Assembly: GCA_964471155.1 (NCBI GenBank)
Contig: CAYYFX010000007.1
Location: forward strand, 1 to 64,000
DNA from: CAYYFX01 sp964471155
GTDB taxonomy: Bacteria; ARS69
Length of the DNA stretch: 64,000 nucleotides
Direction: 5' to 3'
The notes under the pieces: generated by a model
What the model saw: only the letters and a program-made list of their open reading frames with translations
Databases searched by the model: none
What the model was told of the DNA's origin: nothing
In this document: positions 44,703 through 51,215 of the stretch, piece after piece
Layout of the letters: every line of letters starts with the position of its first letter
How positions within the stretch are numbered: position 1 is the first letter of the stretch
Translations under genes and position numbers: made by a program

Positions 44703-45176
44703 TCAGCCTCGCGTCACCGCGCGCGCCTCGTACGCGCGCGCCAGCGTATCCGCCACGCGCTGCACGTCGGCCACCGTGGCCTCGTCGAACGCGCCCACCT
44801 GGTGGCTGTCGATGTCGATCTGCGCGTGGATGCGATCCCCGGAGCGGATCAGCACGACCAACTCGGAGCGCGTCTCCGTGGAGCACGCGAGGTAGTTCGA
44901 CACCTCGCGCACGTCCGGGATGTTCATGTTGCGCCGCTCGGCGACGGCCGTGCCGCACACGCCGCGGCCCACGCCGATGAACACGTGGTCCGTCGGCGCG
45001 CCGACGAAGGGGCCGAGCCGCAGCGTCTGGTCGGGGAACAACTCGTAGATCCCGGTCCAGTGGAAGCGCGGGTTCGTCTCGTGCAGCCGCCGCACGGCCG
45101 CCTCGAGGACGTCCTCGAAGGGCGTGTCGCCCGCGATCATCTCCTCGAGGGCATGGCAGAGCTCGGGGATCGACAC
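44703..45176 (-). CDS. GAF-domain protein of the free-methionine-sulfoxide reductase (MsrC) family
   Basis: 157 residues from GTG 45176 with GGGAGG upstream. The family core is clear: GVGRGVCGTAVAERRNMNIP, NYLACSTETRSELVVLI and DIDSHQVGAFDEATVA. In E. coli MsrC (fRMsr) three cysteines act (84, 94, 118). Here Cys74 (matching 94) and Cys98 (matching the catalytic 118) are present, but the first is His64. It may reduce free methionine-(R)-sulfoxide with an altered resolving Cys, or may sense redox or a ligand for the histidine kinase gene next to it. Confidence 0.85.
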   Translation of the reverse strand: MSIPELCHALEEMIAGDTPFEDVLEAAVRRLHETNPRFHWTGIYELFPDQTLRLGPFVGAPTDHVFIGVGRGVCGTAVAERRNMNIPDVREVSNYLACSTETRSELVVLIRSGDRIHAQIDIDSHQVGAFDEATVADVQRVADTLARAYEARAVTRG

Positions 45177-45316
45177 GGCATCCTCCCGAAGGGGCAAGCG
45201 GATCCGCCGGATGTGTCGGATCGGGCCTGTCGGGGGAGAATCGGCGCGCTTCGGTCGCGTCCTTAGAAGCGGAGGCGAAAGTCCGGCGGGGTGGCGCGAA
45301 GCATTGCAAACATCGG

Positions 45317-45760
45317 TCAATCGCCCCCGGTCCGGCCGACGCGGGCGAGGCCGGAGCGGCCCGGCTCGCCGGTGACGACGGTGCCGCCGGCGGGATCCCA
45401 CACGTACCGGCCGCGCACGTGGAGCGAGTCCCCGGCGGCGGCGCCCGGCGGCGCGGTCCCGGGGACGGCGAGCCACGTGAACGGATGGCCGTCCGCGGTC
45501 CGCACGCGCCATCGCGGCGCGCGCCCGCCGGCCAGCAGCGTGTCGGGCGCGGCCGCCTCGATCACCCCGTGCGCCTGCACCGGGATGTTCGACGCGCGCT
45601 CGTCGAACGCGCGCTTCGGGCTCTTCGCGAACGCCCACGGCAGGGACCCCTGCCACTCCGGGGCCAGGATCCTCACCGCGGCGAGCCCCAGCACGAAGGT
45701 GACGAGGATGGCGATCGCCTTGTGGCGGCCGTACCGCTCGCGGGCGGCGGCGTCGCTCAC
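45317..45760 (-). CDS. Small membrane-anchored protein, DUF3465-like
   Basis: 147 residues; GTG start overlaps the upstream stop as GTGA. Residues ~14-32 (AIAILVTFVLGLAAVRIL) form one hydrophobic helix. The remainder, SNIPVQAHGVIEAAAPDTLL, WRVRTADGHPFTWLAVPGTA and DSLHVRGRYVWDPAGGTVV, follows the OB-like pattern of DUF3465 (a G-x-V strand and Y-x-W-x-P-x-G-G near the end), but the His-Gln and terminal His-x-W of that family are absent. The role is unknown; probably extracytoplasmic. Confidence 0.6.
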   Translation of the reverse strand: MSDAAARERYGRHKAIAILVTFVLGLAAVRILAPEWQGSLPWAFAKSPKRAFDERASNIPVQAHGVIEAAAPDTLLAGGRAPRWRVRTADGHPFTWLAVPGTAPPGAAAGDSLHVRGRYVWDPAGGTVVTGEPGRSGLARVGRTGGD

Positions 45761-46185
45761 GTCCCCGCCTTCCCGCCCTTCGCGCGCTTCGCCTTCTTCC
45801 CCTTCGTGGACTTCCCGGACTTCCGCGGCGCCGCCGCCCCCTTCTCCGCGGCGATCACCTCGTCCAGCAGATCGCGCGCGTGCCGCAGGTGCGGGATCAC
45901 GATGGATCCGCCCACGACCAGCGCCACGTCGAACGCCTCCGCGAACTCCGCCTCGGTCACGCCGTGCCGGCGGCACTCGATGACGTGGTACGAGATGCAG
46001 TCGTTGCAGCGCAGCACCATGGACGCCGTGAGCCCCAGCAGCTCCTTCGTCCTCGCGGGGAGCGCGCCGTCGCGGTACGCGGCGCCGTCGAGCTGGAAGA
46101 AGCGCTTCGTCTCGCGCGTGCCGGTCTCCAGGATGCGCTCGTTCATGCGCGTGCGGAACTCGTGGAACGCCTTCAACTTCGCCAT
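45757..46185 (-). CDS. AhpD/carboxymuconolactone decarboxylase-like protein
   Basis: 142 residues. The AhpD-type core lies at residues ~28-110: LPARTKELLGLTASMVLRCN, DCISYHVIECRRHGVTEAEF, with the redox pair C60-x-x-C63 and His67, as in alkylhydroperoxidase-type members. The final ~30 residues are Lys-rich (KSGKSTKGKKAKRAKGGK), a nucleic-acid-like tail not typical for the family. A peroxide or thiol-redox role is inferred. It lies in one run with recO and the DUF3465-like gene. Confidence 0.85.
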   Translation of the reverse strand: MAKLKAFHEFRTRMNERILETGTRETKRFFQLDGAAYRDGALPARTKELLGLTASMVLRCNDCISYHVIECRRHGVTEAEFAEAFDVALVVGGSIVIPHLRHARDLLDEVIAAEKGAAAPRKSGKSTKGKKAKRAKGGKAGT

Positions 46186-46215
46186 GCGTCCTCCGGGGTG
46201 CGGCGGGCCGGCGCG

Positions 46216-47004
46216 TCAGCGCCAGAGGTCGTCCAGGAAGCGGCGACTGCGCATCGCGCCCGGGCGGCCGTGGTGATGGTACTCCAGCATCGCGTCCAGC
46301 GCCGCGCGCGCCTCGAGCAGCGTGCCCTTCCCGGGCGGGCGCGCGGCGGCGAGAGCCGCGGTCAGCTCGCCGAACGCGGCCTGCCGCAGGAACTCCACGG
46401 TGTCGGTGCCGAGCCGCCGGCCGCCCTCGGCCGCGCGGCACTTCCGGCAGAGCAGCCCGCCGAGCCGCGGCGAGAGGCTGGTGGACCCCTCGAGGTCCGC
46501 CGCGCCGCACGCCACGCAGCCCGTCAGCTCCGGCGCGATGCCGAGGTGGTCCATGAGGTGGAGCTGGAAGGCGACCGCCAGCGCGACCGCGCGTCCCTCC
46601 TCCCCCTCCGGGAACGGCGCGGTCTCGGCCAGCGCGGACAGCGCGTCCAGCAGCGTGTCGAAGATCTCCGCGGACGCGCCGCCGTCCGGGACGAGCCGGT
46701 CGACCAGCTCCGCGCAGGCCCCGGCCGCCGCGTACGCGAACACGTCGCGGGCGAGGGCCGCGAAGCTGCGCTTCAGCTCGCAGGCGTCCAGGTACACGAG
46801 ATCGCGCCCGGGCCTTGCCCGGTAACGGATCCGCGACAAACTGAAGAGATCCAGTCCCGCGCCGTACCGGCTGCCGGGAGTGCGGCTGCCCTTGGCCATC
46901 ACGGCCACGCGCCCGCTCTCGCGCGCGAGGAGCGTCACCACGTGGGACGTGTCCCCCTGGCGCACGTGGCGGAGCACGAGCGCGTCGGTCTCCACCGCCG
47001 CCAT
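46216..47004 (-). CDS. recO: DNA repair protein RecO
   Basis: 262 residues, typical RecO length. An N-terminal OB fold begins with ETDALVLRHVRQGDTSHVVT and VAVMAKGSRTPGSRYGAGLD. A helical middle follows, then a zinc-binding domain with CVACGAADLEGSTSL and LLCRKC. It loads RecA with RecR at gaps in the RecF pathway. The ATG lies 2 bases after the upstream lipoprotein stop (TGACCATG), so the genes are coupled. Confidence 0.93.
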   Translation of the reverse strand: MAAVETDALVLRHVRQGDTSHVVTLLARESGRVAVMAKGSRTPGSRYGAGLDLFSLSRIRYRARPGRDLVYLDACELKRSFAALARDVFAYAAAGACAELVDRLVPDGGASAEIFDTLLDALSALAETAPFPEGEEGRAVALAVAFQLHLMDHLGIAPELTGCVACGAADLEGSTSLSPRLGGLLCRKCRAAEGGRRLGTDTVEFLRQAAFGELTAALAAARPPGKGTLLEARAALDAMLEYHHHGRPGAMRSRRFLDDLWR

Positions 47005-47006
47005 GG

Positions 47007-47996
47007 TCAGTCCCGCGCGGCGGGCACGGCGGCGGCGCGGATCTCCAGGTAGTCCGGGCCCAGGTAGCACCAGTACAGCCGCCCGCCCAGCATGCGCACG
47101 GGGCGCCCGGGGAGGATGCGGTTGTTCTCCTTCACCGCGTCGTCCACCGCGGGGAGGCGGAGTTCCCGGATGGTGTCCGCCTCCTGCACGCGGACCACGA
47201 GCTCGCGCGGCAGGCGGCGCTTCGGCGCGCCGGGGTCGTCGTCGGCCAGCACCACGACCACGCTGTCGCCCAGGCCGCCCACGAACTCGCCCGCGCCGGG
47301 CGCGGCGAAGGCCTCGGACAGGCCGCGTCCCTTGCGGTTCACGCTGCCGTCCGGGTTCGGCACCCAGATCGCCGCGTCGTCGAAGCCCACGCCGGACGTG
47401 GAGCGCACCACCTGCTCGCCGCCCGCGATCACGCCGGTCTTCGCGTCCCACAGCGGATAGGTGGCGGCCATCGTGGGGTCGAAGACGCCGAGCAGCGTCC
47501 CCTCCAGCACGATGCGCCAGCGGTCCCGCCCCTCGGCGGGCGGGCGCAGGTACGGGTTCGCGGACTGCACGCGATCCACCTCGCGGCCGGACTGCAGGTC
47601 GTACACGAAGAGGTCCACGAACGCGGACGCGCCGAGCATGCGGCGCCCCGCCACGAGCAGCGCGGGGGACGCGGCCATTTCGTCGAACTCGCGCGCGTCG
47701 CCGGGCATCGGGAAGTGGTGCACGATGCGGTCGCCCTCGAGCAGCAGGATGCCGTCCGCCTCCGCGAGCGTGAGCGCCACGCGGCGCCCGCCCGGCAGCA
47801 CGGCGAAGGGGCCGGGCACGAGGGCGGCGCCGTCGCGCTCGGCCAGCGTGATGGACACGCGCGCCACGGTCTCGCCCTTCAGGCGAACGGACGCGGGCTT
47901 CGGCGCGGCGGGCGCGGGCGGCGTCGCGCACGCCGCCAGGACGAGGGCGAGCGCGGTCGCTGCGGCAAGGCGGCGGATGGACGCGGGGCGCGGCAT
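47007..47996 (-). CDS. Uncharacterised lipoprotein with propeller-like strands
   Basis: 329 residues from ATG 47996 (the in-frame start further upstream lacks a signal). Lipobox AATALALVLAACATPP with Cys at about residue 23. The mature part has strands such as VALTLAEADGILLLEGDRIV, VYDLQSGREVDRVQSANPYL and WCYLGPDYLEIRAAA, resembling blades of a beta-propeller, but no repeat family can be named. It may be a cell-envelope protein. It is the first gene of the recO run. Confidence 0.65.
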   Translation of the reverse strand: MPRPASIRRLAAATALALVLAACATPPAPAAPKPASVRLKGETVARVSITLAERDGAALVPGPFAVLPGGRRVALTLAEADGILLLEGDRIVHHFPMPGDAREFDEMAASPALLVAGRRMLGASAFVDLFVYDLQSGREVDRVQSANPYLRPPAEGRDRWRIVLEGTLLGVFDPTMAATYPLWDAKTGVIAGGEQVVRSTSGVGFDDAAIWVPNPDGSVNRKGRGLSEAFAAPGAGEFVGGLGDSVVVVLADDDPGAPKRRLPRELVVRVQEADTIRELRLPAVDDAVKENNRILPGRPVRMLGGRLYWCYLGPDYLEIRAAAVPAARD

Positions 47997-48660
47997 GGTC
48001 CTTGGATGGTACGCGCCGGCCGGCGGATGCGGAACGCGGGAAGCCACCTACCGCCGGAAGCGGGACGGGCGGGTGCGGGCGAGGTGGGCGAGCGCGGCCG
48101 GGGAGCCAGGGCGGGAGGGAATCTCGGCGGGCGCCGGGACCAGCTTCGCGAGATGCCGGCCTTCGACGCCCCCGAGGGCGGGCCGTGCGGCGGACAGTCC
48201 CTTCCCCCGTCGCTCCCCTGGTGGCGAAGGACCCGGCGGTTCGTGAATCGGTTCCTCTTCCGCGGGGCCCCCGGACCGCCGGTTTCCCGACGGTAGGGAC
48301 GGCGAGCGGGCGGCGTGCCGACCGGTTTCCCGGCGCCTTCACGGCCGCCCCTCACCCCGAGTGCTGCCCACGTTTCCCCGAAGAGGTCCCGTGCCGACCG
48401 GGTCTGGGGGTCGGGTCCGTCGTTTCCGCCGACGGACGGGCCCTTACACCGCAAGGGCCGGGCCATGGGTGCGGGAGCAGCCCCCGGGCGACCAGAATCA
48501 CCCCATATCGATAGAATCTTGGCCCCCGGACCGGCTCCCGACGGCGGACCGTAGGCCGGCGGCGCCGTTCGTACCTCGGGCGGTGTCCAGCCTCCCGGCG
48601 AAACTGTCCAATCGGAGCGACAGGCTGGACAGGCGCCACCGCTGGAGCATCGGGCGTCCG
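47997..48660 (-). other. 664-base gene-free stretch
   Basis: No frame here has a start, ribosome site and protein-like composition. It contains a low-complexity GC part, an AT-richer patch at about 48492-48521 with AGAATC repeated 19 bases apart, and an inverted repeat at 48584-48631 just after the DUF4143 gene. It is a possible boundary of inserted DNA. Confidence 0.5.
48584..48631. repeat. Perfect 10-bp inverted repeat downstream of the DUF4143 ATPase
   Basis: TGTCCAGCCT (48584-48593) and AGGCTGGACA (48622-48631) are exact reverse complements, separated by 28 bases. A second TGTCC lies in the loop (48605-48609), allowing an alternative stem with GGACAG. It begins 30 bases beyond the stop codon of the ATPase gene, so it could be a transcript end structure or an insertion end. 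Confidence 0.5.
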
Positions 48661-49833
48661 CTACGCCAGGATCCTCCCGTCCCAGAGCGCGTCGAGGAAG
48701 CGCGCCCACGGCATCACGCGGATCTTCCCGTGGATCCGTTCCCGGGCCTCGTTGCACACGACGATGGCCTGCCGCGGCCGGTACTCCGCCGCGAACGCCT
48801 CGAGCGAGCGAAGGTCGCGCGAGTCCACGCGCGACGACCCCTTCACTTCCACCGCCACCTCGCCCCGCGCCAGCACGAAGTCCACCTCCTGCCCGGCCTT
48901 CGTGCGCCAGAACTCGATGGAGTAGTGCAGTTCCCGGTACGACGCGTGCGCCTGCAGCTCCATGAACACGAAGTGCTCGAGCGCCCGTCCGAACGCCTCG
49001 CCGCGCGCGCTCGTGAGTCGCCGGTCCACCAGGGATCCGGCCACCCCCACGTCGAAGAGGTAGAACTTCGGGGCCTTCAGGATCACGTTGCGGTCCTGCC
49101 GGCGCTTGAAGGGCGGCACGAACGACCCGAGCAGCGTGTCCACGAGGATCTGGTAGTACTCCTTCACCGTCTTCGGATCCACGCCGCACTCGCGCGCGAT
49201 GTTCGCGTAGTTCGTCAGCTCCCCGTGCGAGAACCCCATCGCCTCGAAGAAGCGCGAGAAGGCGGGCACGTTGCGCGTCAGCCCCTCCGCGAACACCTCC
49301 TCCTTGAGGTAGTCCTGCGCGTAGGCCCGGAGCGACCGCCGGTAGCCGTCCTCCAGGTAGTGGCTGGGGATCAGGCCGCGGTTCAGGATCTCGAGCAGCG
49401 ACGGCGACGTCAGCTCCGGGTACGCCAGCGGGAAGAGCTGGTACCGCCAGGCCCGCCCCCCCAGCCGGTTCGCCTGGCCGCGCGTCAGCTTCCGCGCGCT
49501 GGAGCCGGAGAGGATGAACCGCAGGCGATGGTTCTCGATCAGCCAGTGGACCTCGTCGAGGAGCGCGGGGACCTTCTGCACCTCGTCGATCACGATGGGC
49601 CGGCGGCGCATGCCCTCGCCGGCCGCGAGGATCTGCTCCCGCAGGAGCGACGGCCGGCCCGTCAGCTCCAGGAGCCGGTCCGTCTGGAGGAGGTCGAAGC
49701 GGAGGCTGTCCGGGAACCGCTCCCGGAGATAAGTGGTCTTCCCGGTCTTCCGCGGTCCCCAGAGGAACGCGGACCGGCCTTTCGGGAGGTCGATGTCCAG
49801 GAGGCGCGGCAGCGATTCCATTCGGGAGTGCAC
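48661..49833 (-). CDS. AAA-family ATPase with DUF4143 domain
   Basis: 390 residues from GTG 49833 (an ATG at 49821 is the alternative). Walker A FLWGPRKTGKTTYLRE (~residues 23-38), Walker B RPIVIDEVQKVPALL (~78-92), sensor FILSGSSARKLTRG, then DUF4143 (about 200-350). Near its end EVDFVLARGEVAVEVKGS has the spacing of a PD-(D/E)xK nuclease-like core. Such ATPases are widespread, often scattered by transfer, and their role is unsettled (mobile-element or defence-linked suggestions exist). The start lies inside a palindrome and the gene is set in a low-gene-density zone, unlike its tightly packed neighbours. Confidence 0.9.
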   Translation of the reverse strand: MHSRMESLPRLLDIDLPKGRSAFLWGPRKTGKTTYLRERFPDSLRFDLLQTDRLLELTGRPSLLREQILAAGEGMRRRPIVIDEVQKVPALLDEVHWLIENHRLRFILSGSSARKLTRGQANRLGGRAWRYQLFPLAYPELTSPSLLEILNRGLIPSHYLEDGYRRSLRAYAQDYLKEEVFAEGLTRNVPAFSRFFEAMGFSHGELTNYANIARECGVDPKTVKEYYQILVDTLLGSFVPPFKRRQDRNVILKAPKFYLFDVGVAGSLVDRRLTSARGEAFGRALEHFVFMELQAHASYRELHYSIEFWRTKAGQEVDFVLARGEVAVEVKGSSRVDSRDLRSLEAFAAEYRPRQAIVVCNEARERIHGKIRVMPWARFLDALWDGRILA

Positions 49834-49879
49834 TCCATTCCGGTTGAACTAAAATGGAGTAGCACTCCCGATTGGTCAA
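49824..49879 (-). promoter_or_regulatory. Paired palindrome and promoter over the DUF4143 ATPase start
   Basis: Palindrome 1, GGAGTGCACTCC (49826-49837), covers the GTG start codon. Palindrome 2, GGAGT-AGC-ACTCC (49856-49868), lies upstream. The two units form an inverted pair (49824-49839 with 49853-49869) around a 13-base AT-rich centre. TTGACC (49874-49879) is a possible -35, with CATTTT 17 bases downstream. Two matched operator-like sites flanking a promoter suggest binding by a dimeric regulator or autoregulation. Confidence 0.55.
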
Positions 49880-49885
49880 GGCCCT

Positions 49886-49910
49886 CCGGCGCCGGGTTGG
49901 CCGACGCCGG
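49886..49910 (-). terminator. Hairpin at the end of the potassium channel gene
   Basis: A 6-bp perfect stem CCGGCG/CGCCGG (49886-49891 with 49905-49910) lies directly after the channel stop codon. No T-run is present, so terminator function is only suggested. Confidence 0.3.
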
Positions 49911-50735
49911 TCAAACCACCGGCCGCCCGCAGTGCGGGCAGACCTCCGCGGCCGCCCCCGGCTCCGCCGCCACCACCTTCCGCCGCCGCTCGATCTCCTC
50001 CAGGAAGCCGGAGCCCAGCACGCCCACGGGCAGCGCCAGCATCACGATCCCCACGAGCGCGAGCATGGATCCCACGAGGCGGCCCAGCGCGGTGATCGGG
50101 TAGACGTCGCCGTAGCCGATCGTGGTCACCGTGATGACGGCCCACCACATCGCGGCGGGCACGCTGGAGAAGGCGTCCGCCTGGGCGTGGTGCTCCAGCA
50201 GGTACATCACGTTCCCGGCGAGCACCACGACGATCAGGATCACGAGGAAGCTGGCGAGCAGCTCGTGCTTCCGGTTGCGCAGGACCGCGGCCAGGATGCC
50301 GACCGCCTCGGCGAGGTTCCCGGCGCGGAACACGCGGAAGATGCGGAAGAGCCGCAGCGCGCGGACGAAGCGCAGGTCCAGGTGCGGGATGAGCATCTGC
50401 AGGTAGAAGGGCAGGATGGCGAGGATGTCCACGATCTGCATGGGCCGCCCGGCCACGGCGAGCCGGCCGCGCACCGGATGCGCCGTGGCCGGATCCGACG
50501 TGCACGACCACAACCGCAGCACGTACTCCACGGAGAACACGATCACCGAGAACAGCTCGAAGCGGTGGAAGAAGTGCGCGTACGGCTCGCCGAGCGAGCG
50601 CACCGTCTCCAGGATCGTGGCGAGGACGTTGACCGCGATGAGCGCGAGGATGAACGTCTGGAACGTGCGACCGAGGCGGTCGGTCTCGGGCGGATCGGTG
50701 AGGATCTCGTAGACGCGCCGCTTCAGCGCCCCCAT
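49911..50735 (-). CDS. Voltage-gated potassium channel (six-TM)
   Basis: 274 residues. Six hydrophobic helices S1-S6: S4 is LRFVRALRLFRIFRVF (residues 121-136) with Arg at every third position, the voltage sensor. The selectivity filter is TVTTIGYGDVYP (TIGYGD at 205-210), followed by S6 (GSMLALVGIVMLALPVGVL). The C-terminus ends with CPHCGRPVV, a short zinc-ribbon-like Cys motif not usual in Kv channels. It conducts K+ across the inner membrane. It is a single-gene unit, convergent in space with nothing, and adjacent to the DUF4143 gene. Confidence 0.93.
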   Translation of the reverse strand: MGALKRRVYEILTDPPETDRLGRTFQTFILALIAVNVLATILETVRSLGEPYAHFFHRFELFSVIVFSVEYVLRLWSCTSDPATAHPVRGRLAVAGRPMQIVDILAILPFYLQMLIPHLDLRFVRALRLFRIFRVFRAGNLAEAVGILAAVLRNRKHELLASFLVILIVVVLAGNVMYLLEHHAQADAFSSVPAAMWWAVITVTTIGYGDVYPITALGRLVGSMLALVGIVMLALPVGVLGSGFLEEIERRRKVVAAEPGAAAEVCPHCGRPVV

Positions 50736-50818
50736 CCCCGCTCACCCCCGCGCCCCGGAGCGGCGCGGGGGGAGAATAGGGCAGGGCGGGATTTCGTTCC
50801 AGATCGCGGAGGTGGCCT

Positions 50819-51044
50819 ACTCCCCGTACTGCTGGAAGTACGCCTTCACCTTGCCCCAGGACAGCGGGTCCACGTATGGAAGCGACTCAGGCCGACTTCC
50901 CCGTACCAGCAGTCGGACCAGAGGTAGAGATCACGGGCACCTCGAACTCAGAGTCCAATAGCCTACCGCGAGCCCGGAATGACCCTCTGGCGCCGGGCTA
51001 CCAGCCATCCCGATCACGGCCGCCGAGACAGGCACAGCCAACAT
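50819..51044 (-). pseudogene. Decayed exported-protein gene remnant
   Basis: An ATG at 51044 with GGGAGG upstream opens MLAVPVSAAVIGMAGSPAPE, signal-peptide-like, but stops after 37 codons at 50931. In another frame the sequence continues (VPVISTSGPTAGTGKSA), and in a third it ends in ESLPYVDPLSWGKVKAYFQQ-YGE before a stop at 50819. The order (signal peptide, then a tail like the TTWGRLKAAYR end of the beta-helix protein) suggests one exported gene broken by several frame changes. The 480-base stretch 50736-51215 holds no other gene. Confidence 0.35.
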
Positions 51045-51215
51045 GGTCTTCCTCCCGCGCAGATGTGAGTGTCGCGTTCCGCAACGTCGTACATCCGACC
51101 GGCAGGCGCAGCCAAGGCGGCCCCGTGGTCCGCAAACAGGAGGGGCGCGGGCGGGCCCGGGGGTGGTCGATCCCGGGTCCCGCACCGCGCCCCCTTTCGG
51201 GCGTCGGCCGTTGCG

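Noticed and set aside
41322..45266. A 1314-codon plus-strand open frame
   Set aside because: It overlaps the DUF3810 and histidine kinase genes in the wrong frame or strand and has no motif or membrane pattern.
41035..45309. A 1424-codon minus-strand open frame
   Set aside because: It is out of frame with the histidine kinase and MsrC-like genes and is composed of Arg/Gly/Ala.
48002..48514. A 170-codon plus-strand open frame in the 48-kb gap
   Set aside because: There is no ribosome site, domain or signal, and the composition is like the shadow frames elsewhere.
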